Source: an uncultured Clostridia bacterium (lineage in GTDB: Bacteria; Bacillota; Clostridia; Oscillospirales; Ruminococcaceae). Taken from it: a stretch of 45,033 nt of DNA. The notes under the pieces were generated by a model. That model was given only the letters and a program-made list of their open reading frames with translations. It did no database searches and was not told the DNA's origin. Positions 15,085 to 24,776 of the stretch are shown here, piece after piece (the stretch's first letter is position 1; the number at the start of each line of letters is the position of its first letter). Where the stretch lies: NCBI GenBank assembly GCA_947307175.1, contig CAMZIK010000008.1:1-45033 (forward strand), in the 5' to 3' direction. A program made the position numbers and the translations under genes.

Positions 15085-17646
15085 TCATTCCACTTCCTTT
15101 GTTTTCTTTCTTTTTGAAAGCAGTTCCCTTACTATCAGGAGCGCAAGGATAAGCAGTCCGCCTGCACTGATGAGCTTTGCTTCTTTCAAATACGGTGCAG
15201 TAAAGTTTATTTTTATATCGTGGTGTCCCTGCGATAACGGGAAACCTACAAATGCTTTATCAACGCACTCTACCTCTGTTTTTTCGCCGTCAACGTAAGC
15301 GGTGAAGCCGTCGGTGTAGGGAACGGTAAGGATAAAATATCCGTCCTTGCTGACATCTATACTTCCTTCGATGTTATCGCCTTTTGTCTTTTGCTTATCA
15401 AAAACGAACTCGTCAACTTCCGTCAGCTGCAAGGGATCCATAGTATAGAACCTGATATTGCTTATATCATAATTGCCCTTCATGAACTTGACTTTCAGTT
15501 CTTTTATCGGATAGCTGTCATGGGCAGAAACAACATACTCAAAGGTCTTATTGTTGTTGTAATATTTCCAGTCCGGATCGGTCAGATTGTTCTTTATACC
15601 GTCTATGAAGATCTTTGCATCGTCTGTTTTCAGTCCGCTTCCCTTCAGCTCGTTATCAACATCAAATGCAACGAGCAGCAGTTTATCGGACGGGACAGGT
15701 GTTTTCAGCTTTACTGTGAATTCGATGGTCTTTTCCAGTCTTGCGCTGTAACCGCTGTCAGTTTTCGTGATACCGTCTATGCCCTCTATCTCAAAGCCGT
15801 CGGTCTTTTCTATTCCAACAGGCTCATAGCTGTCCTTTCCGCCTTCGCTGACGATGATATTATTCATCAGCGCCGACAGAGAATAGGGATAATCGATGTC
15901 ATCGAAAGTTTTCTCGCTGAGAAGCTCAGAGGAGCAATAAGCGACAGGTCTGACCTTGTCACATTCATAGAGCGCAACATCGCCTGACTGCTTTATCTTT
16001 TTGTAAAGCACGGACGGCTTTGCGGAAGAATCGGTGATAAGGTATTTCTCGCCCATATAGAGCTGATACAGGAAGCTCTGCGACTGGGTCGTCAGTGCGG
16101 AATTACGGAACTCGTTCTCGTTGCGTATGGTCTCAAAGTAGAATTTATTATAGTTTTTGTTGTGCAGTGAAGAATAGATATTTGGGACATGATAATCGTC
16201 GTTATAAATATAATTCGGAGTATCACAGCGCTCTATAAGGTCGGCTGTGCGCACGACGCTTTCATCTTTGCTTATTTCGTCTGTCAGCGAGTACATATCA
16301 TCGGAAAACAGATAATCAAGCTTTGAAACTTCCGTAAGGTTATCTGTCAGGTTTACGCAAAAGCCTGCTACGACTGCGGCTACAACAGCGCCTGCTGTTA
16401 TGACTGCTTTTTTCCTGACAAAATAGTATACAGCTATGACGACAAGAGTGATAGCTACATCTATGGCAAGGAAACCGCTGACAAACGCTTTTCTGGGAGC
16501 GACCATCATGAACACGCCTGCAAACGCAGCTGTGGAGACAATGCTCATAATGAAACTGAAGCTTGAAGGTCTGAAGAAATCGTCTTGCTTTATCTTTTCA
16601 AGCAGTCTTCCGACGAGCAGGAGACACAGAGGCGTGAACGGGATAAGCACTTTCGCATCGATGTAGAGCGTTCCGTTGAGCGCAAACACGAAAACAGGCA
16701 GAACGATAAAGCAAAGCATGGTTATGCCGAGGAAACGTGTATGCTTTTGTTTCTTTTCAAATGCTGTATAGAAAACAGCGAGCAGCGATAAAAGGGTCAG
16801 ACCCATTCCGTAGGAATCATAACACAGAAAGTCGATCTGAATGTCAGGGAGAAGCTCTGAAAGCTTTATCCCTGCATTTCCTGCATCACGACCACTGAAC
16901 ATACAGTAAAGCGTCGGCACAAGAAGGATAGCAGACATAAGAACTGCGGTTATTATCCTGCCGGCAAAGTGAGAGCCTTTTTTCAGAAAGTCTTTGAAAG
17001 TGACCTTCTCTGTTGTTCTTAGATATTCGTAGATGCCATAAACGGTTATAGCCGCAACAGCTGCAACTCCGAAGAAATAGCAGCACATTATACAAAGGAA
17101 AGTATAGATGACAAGCGGATATTTCCTTTTGCCGCTGAAATAGTTGTCCACCGCACCGAATGCGAGTATCAGGAACGGCATATAGCTTACGAACATTATA
17201 TGCCTGTGGCTGTGCATCGAAAGCCCCGTTGAGAACTCAAACAGCACCGTCATCACAAAAGCGGTCTCAGGCTTGAACTTTCCGCAGACCCACCTGTAAA
17301 ACAGGAAAATGCTGACGCACATACCAAGCACCGAAGCTATCTGGATATAAAGATACATCGGCAGGAACGGAAACAGATAGCTCAGAAGTATCACAGGTGA
17401 ATAAAGACCGTAATAGGACAGGTCATAGATATTCTCTCCTGCGCCGAGATCAAAAAGGAAGCTCGGAAACAAATCTCCCGTTTTATAGAACTCCCGCCTG
17501 AAAGCATCGGGTATAGCAAAATGCTGCGCTCCCCAGTCAAGATCCGAACCGTATGCGTATCTGAACCTTGTCAGCACAAGCACCATTATCAGATACATCG
17601 CTGTAAGAACAGCTATATGTATATAGTTTTTCTTTGTGAATTTCAT
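15085..17646 (-). CDS. YfhO family membrane protein
   Basis: The 853-residue protein starts with a membrane helix and has about a dozen more up to residue 430, then a large extracytoplasmic part (about 430-830) and a last helix (LISAGGLLILALLIVREL). The first loop after helix 1 holds YGSDLDWGAQH, the Asp-containing loop typical of GT-C-fold glycosyltransferases. YfhO proteins in Bacillus and Listeria are needed to glycosylate lipoteichoic acid outside the membrane. By analogy this one would add a sugar from a lipid carrier to a surface polymer. It sits between a PIG-L deacetylase and glgB. GGGG precedes the ATG. Confidence 0.85.
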   Translation of the reverse strand: MKFTKKNYIHIAVLTAMYLIMVLVLTRFRYAYGSDLDWGAQHFAIPDAFRREFYKTGDLFPSFLFDLGAGENIYDLSYYGLYSPVILLSYLFPFLPMYLYIQIASVLGMCVSIFLFYRWVCGKFKPETAFVMTVLFEFSTGLSMHSHRHIMFVSYMPFLILAFGAVDNYFSGKRKYPLVIYTFLCIMCCYFFGVAAVAAITVYGIYEYLRTTEKVTFKDFLKKGSHFAGRIITAVLMSAILLVPTLYCMFSGRDAGNAGIKLSELLPDIQIDFLCYDSYGMGLTLLSLLAVFYTAFEKKQKHTRFLGITMLCFIVLPVFVFALNGTLYIDAKVLIPFTPLCLLLVGRLLEKIKQDDFFRPSSFSFIMSIVSTAAFAGVFMMVAPRKAFVSGFLAIDVAITLVVIAVYYFVRKKAVITAGAVVAAVVAGFCVNLTDNLTEVSKLDYLFSDDMYSLTDEISKDESVVRTADLIERCDTPNYIYNDDYHVPNIYSSLHNKNYNKFYFETIRNENEFRNSALTTQSQSFLYQLYMGEKYLITDSSAKPSVLYKKIKQSGDVALYECDKVRPVAYCSSELLSEKTFDDIDYPYSLSALMNNIIVSEGGKDSYEPVGIEKTDGFEIEGIDGITKTDSGYSARLEKTIEFTVKLKTPVPSDKLLLVAFDVDNELKGSGLKTDDAKIFIDGIKNNLTDPDWKYYNNNKTFEYVVSAHDSYPIKELKVKFMKGNYDISNIRFYTMDPLQLTEVDEFVFDKQKTKGDNIEGSIDVSKDGYFILTVPYTDGFTAYVDGEKTEVECVDKAFVGFPLSQGHHDIKINFTAPYLKEAKLISAGGLLILALLIVRELLSKRKKTKEVE

Positions 17647-17700
17647 CTCATTACCCCTGTTGTTCTGTTCTTTTTTATCTGTGTGATCTTATAATTCTGC

Positions 17701-18456
17701 TCAAGGCTCGTAGAGAGTCCACATCTCATACGGCGCCATATGCCAGAATTTCTGGGCGGTTTTCTCCTGCGACTCATAGACCTTGATAAGCTCATTTTTG
17801 AATTCTATCTGCTTATCGTACATTTTTATCATCTTGCTCTCATGATCGGGAAGCTTGTCTTTTGAGTAATATGTACCAAAACAGAAAAGCGGCGCTTCGA
17901 GCTTATTGTCATTGTATATCTCCGTCACGATAGAGTGGGTGTATTTATGGTGCTGATGACCGTACTCGCCGTCTTTATTGTGAGTAACTATCAGGTCCCA
18001 GTTTTTGCATTTCATCAGCCTTTCAAGGTCGCTTTCTATCTTATCCCACACCTGTTTCCAGTCGTCACGCTCTCCTGCGACTTTATCGGGATATTCAAGG
18101 ATATATCCGCTGTTTCCCGACTGCGACAGCATTTTTTCAAATTCGGGCTTTCGGGTATCGTTCCTGCCGTTTGTGATGCAAACGACAAAATAATCCCCGT
18201 CCAGAAGGTGTCCGCCGCCCCAGATAACGTCATCATCGGGATGAGCGACTATCATAAGCTTTTTGGCTTTTTTATTATCTGCGACAGCCTGTATCTGCTC
18301 GCTCGTGAGAGTATTGACATCGTAAGCTTTTTTCTTCTCGGCTTCACGCAGGAAATACCTCACTGTGAAAAACGCAGCCGTTCCGAGCAGAAGCGCTGCT
18401 GTCAGGATAATGACAAGCTTTATTATCTTATATTTCTTTGTCTTTTGTTTCTCCAA
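17701..18456 (-). CDS. PIG-L (LmbE-like) deacetylase with membrane anchor
   Basis: The 251-residue protein has an N-terminal membrane helix (residues 11-34) and a PIG-L domain with the zinc motif AHPDDD at 71-76, CITNGRND, and GEYGHQHHKYTH with further ligands near residue 167. PIG-L enzymes remove acetyl groups from N-acetylglucosamine-containing molecules. The anchor suggests a substrate at the membrane, fitting with YfhO downstream. The start is TTG, 27 bases after galT, with GGGAAAAG upstream; no usable ATG precedes AHPDDD. Confidence 0.88.
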   Translation of the reverse strand: MEKQKTKKYKIIKLVIILTAALLLGTAAFFTVRYFLREAEKKKAYDVNTLTSEQIQAVADNKKAKKLMIVAHPDDDVIWGGGHLLDGDYFVVCITNGRNDTRKPEFEKMLSQSGNSGYILEYPDKVAGERDDWKQVWDKIESDLERLMKCKNWDLIVTHNKDGEYGHQHHKYTHSIVTEIYNDNKLEAPLFCFGTYYSKDKLPDHESKMIKMYDKQIEFKNELIKVYESQEKTAQKFWHMAPYEMWTLYEP

Positions 18457-18483
18457 TTTCTTTTCCCTGTCTTTCTGTTATTC

Positions 18484-19983
18484 TTATTTGTTTACATATT
18501 CCACAAACCGCTCAAATGCAGCCTGTCCCTTTTCGTCACGCTTATAGACTCCTGCGTGTTCAAGGACTTTTGCAAAGACCTTTCCGATCTCTTTTCTGAG
18601 TATCTCGTCTGCATTTTCTTTGGTAAAGCTGTACTTTGTGCAAAGCTCCCTTGCCCAGTCTGCGTGCTTGGCAAGGACCTCGTCGTTTTCAAGTCCGTCT
18701 GCACCACTTTTCACAATATGCTGCGCAAGCTTTTCCATTTCGCCTTTCAGTCTTGCGGGAAGCACTGCAAGCCCCATTACCTCGATAAGTCCGATATTCT
18801 CTTTTTTGATGTGGTGAAGTTCGGCATGAGGGTGATAAACTCCGAGAGGATGCTGCTCGGTAGTGATATTATTTCTCAGAACAAGATCAAGCTCAAAGGA
18901 GTCTCCTCTCATTCTTGCTATCGGAGTTATGGTGTTGTGCGCTTCTCCGTCCGTTTCGGCAAAGATGAAAGCATCTTCGTCGGTATATCCTCTCCAGCAG
19001 CGAAGTATCTTATCGGCAAGCTCTACGAGCGCTTCCCTGTCGGATGAGGAAAGTCTTATCACTGACATAGCCCATTTTACGATGCCTGCCTTAACCTGCT
19101 CAAAGCCCTTGAAGACAAGCTCTTTCTCTACGGGTGCTTTTGCCATCGGGAATTCATAGCTTCCGCCCTGAAAATGCTCATGCGAGAGGATAGAGCCTCC
19201 GACTATCGGAAGGTCAGCATTAGAACCGATGATGTAGTGCGGGAACTGCTGAACAAAATCGAACAGCTTGTTGAATGCGCTTTTATCTATAACCATTGGC
19301 GTATGTACCTTGTTGAAAAGGATACAATGCTCGTTGTAGTAAACATAGGGCGAATACTGAAAGCCCCAGTCCTGACCGTCTATCTTAACAGGTATGATGC
19401 GGTGGTTCTGCCTTGCGGGAGAATTCAGCCTGCCTGCATAGCCTACGTTTTCATAGCACAAAAGACATTTGGGATAGCCCGACTGCTTTGCGTTCTTTGC
19501 AGCAGCGATAGCCTTTGGGTCTTTTTCGGGCTTTGAAAGATTTATCGTGATGTCAAGCTCTCCGTATTCGGTGGGTGCGAGCCAGCGAACATCTTTCTTT
19601 ATTCGGTAGCGGCGGATATAATCGGTGTCCTGAGAGAACTTATAAAAGTAATCGGTAGCTTCCTTCGGGCTGCGGTCATACAGCGCAAAGAACTCAAGCT
19701 CGACTTCGCTGGGTCTCGGAGTCAGCGCTCCCATGAGCTTTGTATCAAAAAGGTCACGGTAAACTATGCTGTTTTCACACAGACCATTTTCGCAGGCATA
19801 ATCAAGCAGCTCTGCAAGCGTGCTTTCAAGGTCGATGTTTTCAAATTTCTGCTTTGGCTCTTCATATTCATCAAGGTGAAGTATCTCCAGCAGCCTGTTA
19901 GTTGTATAGACCGTGTCGCTTGGAGCGATAAGCTGCTTTTCAAGCCCGTAGGTCACGAGTTTTTTTATGCTTTCAAATATCAT
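18484..19983 (-). CDS. galT: UDP-glucose--hexose-1-phosphate uridylyltransferase, type 2
   Basis: The 499-residue enzyme exchanges UMP between UDP-glucose and galactose 1-phosphate in the Leloir pathway. Length and motifs (YPKCLLCYENVGYAGR, HRIIPV, EHCILFNKVHTPM, GGSILSHEHFQGG, HHIKKENIGLIEVMG) match the Firmicute GalT-2 family rather than the 350-residue E. coli type. The frame is open to 20043, but the AAAGGAGG site places the start at 19983. It is first in a four-gene operon with PIG-L, yfhO and glgB and has its own promoter. No galK or galE is next to it. Confidence 0.95.
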   Translation of the reverse strand: MIFESIKKLVTYGLEKQLIAPSDTVYTTNRLLEILHLDEYEEPKQKFENIDLESTLAELLDYACENGLCENSIVYRDLFDTKLMGALTPRPSEVELEFFALYDRSPKEATDYFYKFSQDTDYIRRYRIKKDVRWLAPTEYGELDITINLSKPEKDPKAIAAAKNAKQSGYPKCLLCYENVGYAGRLNSPARQNHRIIPVKIDGQDWGFQYSPYVYYNEHCILFNKVHTPMVIDKSAFNKLFDFVQQFPHYIIGSNADLPIVGGSILSHEHFQGGSYEFPMAKAPVEKELVFKGFEQVKAGIVKWAMSVIRLSSSDREALVELADKILRCWRGYTDEDAFIFAETDGEAHNTITPIARMRGDSFELDLVLRNNITTEQHPLGVYHPHAELHHIKKENIGLIEVMGLAVLPARLKGEMEKLAQHIVKSGADGLENDEVLAKHADWARELCTKYSFTKENADEILRKEIGKVFAKVLEHAGVYKRDEKGQAAFERFVEYVNK

Positions 19984-20031
19984 ATTGTCCTCCTTTAAGG
20001 GCAAAAAACTGAGAAAAAAACATACACTATT

Positions 20032-20060
20032 ATTATATAACAATAAGAGCGTTCTGTCAA
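20032..20060 (-). promoter_or_regulatory. Consensus SigA promoter for the galT operon
   Basis: On the minus strand TTGACA (20060-20055) and TATAAT (20037-20032) are 17 bases apart, 49 bases before the galT start. Confidence 0.85.
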
Positions 20061-20112
20061 CGGCTGCGCTGCGCTTACAGATATAAACAAAATGTTAAAT
20101 TTAAAAAAGTGC

Positions 20113-20140
20113 TTGACAATGTAAAGCTTTGTGTTATAAT
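20113..20140 (+). promoter_or_regulatory. SigA promoter for the leuA T-box transcript
   Basis: TTGACA (20113-20118) and TATAAT (20135-20140) with a 16-base spacer, just ahead of the T-box leader. Confidence 0.85.
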
Positions 20141-20159
20141 GTTAGTATATTCTAAATGC

Positions 20160-20416
20160 TTTGATAGGAAGAAAAGCAGGTGCGTACTGCACAGAGAGCT
20201 GGCGGTCGGTGTAAGTCAGCGTGTACGGTCTGTAATAGCTCGTCCTTGAGCAGATGCGGTGAAAACAGTAGTCGCATCCGGGTGTCCGCCGTTAAAAGGA
20301 AGTCACATTGTTCTGATGTGAGTGAGGTATACAGCGTGAGCTGTATGCGAATGAGAGTGGTAACACGGGTAATCCTCGTCTCTCCTGTTAATCGGGGGAA
20401 GGCGATTTTTTATTTC
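20160..20416 (+). ncRNA. Leucine T-box leader controlling leuA
   Basis: Stem I carries AGAGAGCTGGCGG and GGTCGGTGTAAG, the conserved AG bulge and GNTGGTG-type motifs. The likely specifier codon is CTC (20239-20241), leucine, just before TTGAGCAG. The T-box motif GAGAGTGGTAACACGGG (from 20353) holds the TGGT bulge (20358-20361) that pairs with an ACCA tRNA end, fitting tRNA-Leu with A73. CGTCTCTCC then pairs either with the T-box (antiterminator) or with GGGGGAAGGCG before TTTTTT (terminator). Uncharged tRNA-Leu would allow leuA transcription. The specifier choice is by position and by the downstream gene. Confidence 0.95.
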
Positions 20417-20459
20417 CCCGTACAACTATTTTTTCAAATCAAATGAAAGGACTGTTAGT

Positions 20460-22133
20460 ATGGAAAACTACAAAAAGTATTCGGTGGGTTATTTCCTGCC
20501 GCCCGAAAAGTGCATGGAATGGACAAAGAAAGACAGCATCGACAAAGCTCCCGTATGGTGTTCGGTTGACCTCAGAGACGGTAACCAGGCGCTGGTTATC
20601 CCGATGAGCCTTGATGAAAAACTGGAGTTCTTTGAGCATCTGGTAAAGATAGGCTTCAAGGAGATAGAGATCGGCTTCCCTGCTGCTTCAGAGACTGAAT
20701 ATGAGTTCTGCCGCACGCTTATCGAAAAGGATATGATACCTGACGATGTGACCATTCAGGTACTCACACAGTCAAGAGAGCATATCATCAAGAAGACTTT
20801 TGAAGCACTCAAAGGCGTTAAGAACGCTATCGTTCACCTCTACAACTCTACATCTGTTGCTCAGAGAGAGCAGGTGTTCAAAAAGAGCAAGGAGGAGATC
20901 ATCAAGATAGCTACCGACGGCGCAGAGCTGCTCAATAAATACAGAGAGATGTACAAGGGTGAATCCAATTTCAGATTTGAGTATTCGCCTGAAAGCTTCA
21001 CGGGAACGGAAATGGAGTTTGCAAGAGACATCTGCAACGCTGTTATCGACATCTGGAAGCCTACACCTGAGGATAAAGTCATCATCAATCTGCCTGTTAC
21101 TGTTGAGGTATCGATGCCTCACGTTTACGCACAGCAGATAGAATATATGTGCAAGACTATGCACAACAGAGAAAACCTTATCGTTTCGCTGCACCCGCAC
21201 AACGACAGAGGCTGTGCTGTTGCGGACTGCGAAATGGGTCTGCTCGCAGGCGGAGACAGAATTGAGGGAACATGCTTCGGAAACGGCGAAAGAACAGGAA
21301 ACGCAGACATCGTTACTATCGCTATGAATATGTTCTCGCAGGGCGTTGACCCGATGCTCGATTTCTCGGATATGCCTACGCTCGTTGAGCTTTACGAGAG
21401 AGTTACAAGAATGACTGTAAGCCCGAGAAGCCCGTATTCGGGTGCGCTGGTTTTCGCCGCATTCTCAGGCTCTCATCAGGACGCTATCGCAAAGGGTATG
21501 AACTGGAGAAAAGAAAAAGGCATCGAATCGTGGACAGTTCCTTATCTGCCTATCGACCCGCATGACGTCGGCAGAGAGTACGATGCAGACGTTATCCGCA
21601 TCAACTCGCAGTCTGGCAAGGGCGGTATCGGATTTGTTCTCCAGACACAGTTCGGCTACGACCTGCCAAAGAAAATGCGTGAAGACTTTGGCTACAAGGT
21701 CAAGAGCGTTTCAGATCATCTGCACAAAGAGCTTAAACCTGAGGAAGTTTACGACATCTTCAAGAAGGAATACCTCAACAAAGCTACTTACGTCAATGCG
21801 ACCGAGGAGCATTACACTCAGCTTGAAGGCGACAGGATAAGAGCAAAAGTCACCGCATCAGTCAACAGCGGCGAAGCACAGATCTACGAGGGCGAAGGCA
21901 ACGGTCGTCTTGACTCTGTTGCAAATGCTCTGCGCAAGGCTATTGATTTTGAGTTCACACTTGAAACATATCAGGAGCATGCACTTGAAAGAAAGACAAA
22001 CTCCGAGGCTGTTTCCTACGTTTCTATCTCAAGAGACGGAAAGACCTACTGGGGCGCAGGCAGACACTCGGACATCATCGTTTCCTCCATAAGAGCGCTG
22101 CTTTCTGCTATCAACAACGCTAAAGAACAGTAA
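20460..22133 (+). CDS. leuA: 2-isopropylmalate synthase (long form, LeuA type 2)
   Basis: The 557-residue enzyme condenses acetyl-CoA with 2-oxoisovalerate, the committed step of leucine synthesis. The catalytic LRDGNQ is at 38-43, GFKEIEIGFPAAS follows, and HPHNDRGCAV and GNGERTGN carry metal-binding and conserved residues. The C-terminal third (from about 425) is the LeuA dimer regulatory domain. This is the yeast-like long form starting near YFLPPEKCMEWTKK. It stands alone (no leuBCD next to it) behind a leucine T-box. AAAGGA precedes the ATG, and a strong terminator follows. Confidence 0.96.
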   Translation: MENYKKYSVGYFLPPEKCMEWTKKDSIDKAPVWCSVDLRDGNQALVIPMSLDEKLEFFEHLVKIGFKEIEIGFPAASETEYEFCRTLIEKDMIPDDVTIQVLTQSREHIIKKTFEALKGVKNAIVHLYNSTSVAQREQVFKKSKEEIIKIATDGAELLNKYREMYKGESNFRFEYSPESFTGTEMEFARDICNAVIDIWKPTPEDKVIINLPVTVEVSMPHVYAQQIEYMCKTMHNRENLIVSLHPHNDRGCAVADCEMGLLAGGDRIEGTCFGNGERTGNADIVTIAMNMFSQGVDPMLDFSDMPTLVELYERVTRMTVSPRSPYSGALVFAAFSGSHQDAIAKGMNWRKEKGIESWTVPYLPIDPHDVGREYDADVIRINSQSGKGGIGFVLQTQFGYDLPKKMREDFGYKVKSVSDHLHKELKPEEVYDIFKKEYLNKATYVNATEEHYTQLEGDRIRAKVTASVNSGEAQIYEGEGNGRLDSVANALRKAIDFEFTLETYQEHALERKTNSEAVSYVSISRDGKTYWGAGRHSDIIVSSIRALLSAINNAKEQ

Positions 22134-22152
22134 AAGCAAAAAAGACATAGCA

Positions 22153-22191
22153 AAGGCTGCTGTACAAAAAAATGTACAGCAGCCTTTTTTG
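22153..22191. terminator. Bidirectional terminator between leuA and the ydcF-like gene
   Basis: AAAGGCTGCTGTACA pairs perfectly over 15 bp with TGTACAGCAGCCTTT around an A-rich loop, with T residues after it on plus. It can serve both convergent genes. Confidence 0.9.
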
Positions 22192-22198
22192 TGTTCTA

Positions 22199-22990
22199 TT
22201 ATGTTCCGAAAAGGAAGTATTTCGTCAGTGCAGCCCATTCCCTCACCCAATGCGAAGCTATATGTCTGAACTCAGTCGATGCTCCGTATGATGTGACCTC
22301 TCCTGCGCCCTGCTCCTTTGCGATAAGGCTCGCACGGTAGAGATGATAGCCGTCGGTGACGATCGTAATATCACGGCTTATCCCAAGCTCATCGAGCTTT
22401 TCAAAGGTGAATTTCATGTTCTCAAAGGTAGTTGTGGACTTGTCCTCCATGATTATCCTGTCTGAAGAAATGCCGTTTTCAACAAGATAATTCTTCATGC
22501 ACTGCGCTTCGGAGATGTTCTCGTCATCGCCCTTTCCGCCTGAGACAACACACTTGACATCGGGGTATTCGTCAAGCAGTTCCTTTGCGGCATCGAGCCT
22601 GAATCTGAGCATCTTGGAAGGTCTTGTTCCTCTGACCTGACAGCCGAGAACGACTACAACGTTTGGCTTTTCGGGCTTTGAGTATATCGCTCTGAGCATC
22701 ATAAAGCTCAGCAGCAGAACGTATACCAGCAGCAGACCAATTATAACTGATGATGCTATTACAACGCCTTTGCCTGCGCCTGTTTTGCAGACGTTTCCGA
22801 CATAGCCTCTGAAACCTTTCCAGCCTAACGTCAGTGCCGCTGATGCAAGGCACAGAAATATTCCCATGAACGTTCCCGCATTTGCAAACGGAAACGCAGC
22901 GATGAACCAGTTAAGCAATAAAAGCTCAATGACCAGCAGAACCCAGCGCACTGCGGTCATTGAAGCAAAAAGTTTTCTGAGCGTTTCCAT
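22199..22990 (-). CDS. YdcF/ElyC/SanA family membrane protein (DUF218)
   Basis: The 263-residue protein has about three membrane helices in its first 100 residues and then a DUF218 domain: VVVLGCQVRGTRPSKML, KCVVSGGKGDDENISEAQCM, DKSTTTFENMKFT and TIVTDGYHLYRA. Family members (SanA, ElyC) influence envelope integrity and lipid-carrier recycling; the biochemical activity is not settled. It begins two bases after the argS stop, so it ends a probable ddl-murI-DUF1934-argS-ydcF operon rich in cell-wall genes. Confidence 0.88.
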   Translation of the reverse strand: METLRKLFASMTAVRWVLLVIELLLLNWFIAAFPFANAGTFMGIFLCLASAALTLGWKGFRGYVGNVCKTGAGKGVVIASSVIIGLLLVYVLLLSFMMLRAIYSKPEKPNVVVVLGCQVRGTRPSKMLRFRLDAAKELLDEYPDVKCVVSGGKGDDENISEAQCMKNYLVENGISSDRIIMEDKSTTTFENMKFTFEKLDELGISRDITIVTDGYHLYRASLIAKEQGAGEVTSYGASTEFRHIASHWVREWAALTKYFLFGT

Positions 22991-22992
22991 TT

Positions 22993-24762
22993 TTACATTG
23001 ACTCCGGACAGGTTATCTTGAGCATATCAAGGATATTTGAGATGACCTGCTTAACTGCAAGCGACAGCGACAGCCTTGCCTGCATAAGTGCTTCCTCCTC
23101 GCCTTTGATTCGGCAGGAATTATAGAATTTATGGAACAGCGTTGCAAGATCGATAGCATACTTTGTTACCTTTGCAGGATCGTAGTTCCTTGCGGCATCG
23201 TTGATAACGCTCGGCAGATTTGCAAGCAGCTTAACTATCTCCTTTTCCTCTGCGCTTTCAAGCAGCTTTGCACAAGCCTCGTCAAACGGCTTTACTTCGA
23301 TGCCCTCTTCTGACAGCTTTTTAAGTACAGAGCAGATACGGGCATGAGCGTACTGAACATAGTATACAGGGTTCTGGCTGGACTCAGAAACAGCAAGGTC
23401 GAGGTCAAAGTCGAACTGCGAATTCGGCTCACGCAGATTGAAGAAGAATCTTGCTGCATCTATCGGTATCTCATCAAGCAGAGTATTAAGCGTGATAGCT
23501 TTGCCAGAACGCTTTGAGAGCTTATATGCTTCGCCGTTTCTGACGAGCCTTACCATCTGCATGATGACTATATCAAGCTTTTTCTCGTCAACGCCCAGCG
23601 CAGTCATTGAAGCCTTTATCCTTGCAATGTAGCCGTGGTGGTCTGCGCCGAATATATCTACTGCTTTATCGAATTTTCTTACTGCAAGCTTGTTGTAGTG
23701 ATATGCTATATCGGGAACGAGATAGGTAGGAATGCCGTTTTCACGCACAAGCACTCTGTCCTTTTCGTCGCCGAAATCGGTAGTTTTAAACCACAAAGCG
23801 CCGTCCTGCTCATATGTATGACCGCTTGCTTTGAGCTTTTCGATTATCTCCTTTACCGAGCCGTCATTATGGAGCGTGCTTTCCCTGAACCATGTATCGT
23901 AGGTGATGCGGTACTTTTCAAGGTCTCTGTGCAGACCTTCGATATTGACAGGAAGCGCAAACTCTACCAGAGCCTTGCGTCTTTCCTCCTCAGACTTGTC
24001 TGCAGCGTCTTTTCCGAACTTATCATAGAAATTCTTTGCGTGAGCGATAATATCCATTCCCAGATAAACGTCCTCAGGCATCGGGAACTCAGGTCTGTTT
24101 CCGTCCTCGCCGTAAATTTCCTTGCAGAAATCCTCTATATCAAGGTCCTTTGAAACGACAGTCTGTCCTGCCTCGCTGCATATCTGCATATAGCGCAGAG
24201 ACAGCGACTTGCCGAACTTTTCGATCTGATTGCCCGCATCGTTTACATAGAATTCTCTTTCGACCTCATAGCCAGCCTTTTCAAGCACAGCTGCAAGGCA
24301 GTCTCCGATAGCTCCGCCTCTTGCGTTGCCGATATGCATAGGTCCTGTCGGGTTTGCGGAAACGAACTCAACAAGCACTCTCTTGCCCTTGCCCATATCC
24401 GTCTTGCCGTAGTTTTCCTTCTCATCAAGCACAGCCTTCAGCACCTGTGAATACCAGCTCGGAGAATAGAAGAAGTTGATGAAGCCTGGACCTGCTATCT
24501 CGCATCTTTCAAAGCAGCTGCCTTCAAGGCGTATCTTTTCGGATATTTTCTGAGCGATAGCTCTCGGATTGCTCTTGAAAGGTCTTGCGCAGATCATCGC
24601 AGCGTTTGTTGAAACATCGCCGTTCTTAGGATCGGCAGGTATCTCGGCAATAAAGGAAGGTATCGGCTCGGCAGGGAACGTTCCCTCTGCAACAAGCTCG
24701 CCCAGTGCCTGCATCACAAGCTCTTTTGTCTGTGAAAATGCTTCATTTATCAGATCAGTCAT
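22993..24762 (-). CDS. argS: Arginyl-tRNA synthetase
   Basis: The 589-residue class I synthetase charges tRNA-Arg. The Arg-specific N-terminal domain is followed by SANPTGPMHIGNARGG (HIGH-type motif HIGN near residue 140), FYVNDAGNQ and the KMSKS-like LSKRSGKAITL near 400. The C-terminal DALR anticodon-binding domain has VQYAHARICSVL. Length is normal. It follows DUF1934 by 14 bases, an arrangement common in Clostridia. Confidence 0.97.
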   Translation of the reverse strand: MTDLINEAFSQTKELVMQALGELVAEGTFPAEPIPSFIAEIPADPKNGDVSTNAAMICARPFKSNPRAIAQKISEKIRLEGSCFERCEIAGPGFINFFYSPSWYSQVLKAVLDEKENYGKTDMGKGKRVLVEFVSANPTGPMHIGNARGGAIGDCLAAVLEKAGYEVEREFYVNDAGNQIEKFGKSLSLRYMQICSEAGQTVVSKDLDIEDFCKEIYGEDGNRPEFPMPEDVYLGMDIIAHAKNFYDKFGKDAADKSEEERRKALVEFALPVNIEGLHRDLEKYRITYDTWFRESTLHNDGSVKEIIEKLKASGHTYEQDGALWFKTTDFGDEKDRVLVRENGIPTYLVPDIAYHYNKLAVRKFDKAVDIFGADHHGYIARIKASMTALGVDEKKLDIVIMQMVRLVRNGEAYKLSKRSGKAITLNTLLDEIPIDAARFFFNLREPNSQFDFDLDLAVSESSQNPVYYVQYAHARICSVLKKLSEEGIEVKPFDEACAKLLESAEEKEIVKLLANLPSVINDAARNYDPAKVTKYAIDLATLFHKFYNSCRIKGEEEALMQARLSLSLAVKQVISNILDMLKITCPESM

Positions 24763-24776
24763 TTTAAACGTCCTCT

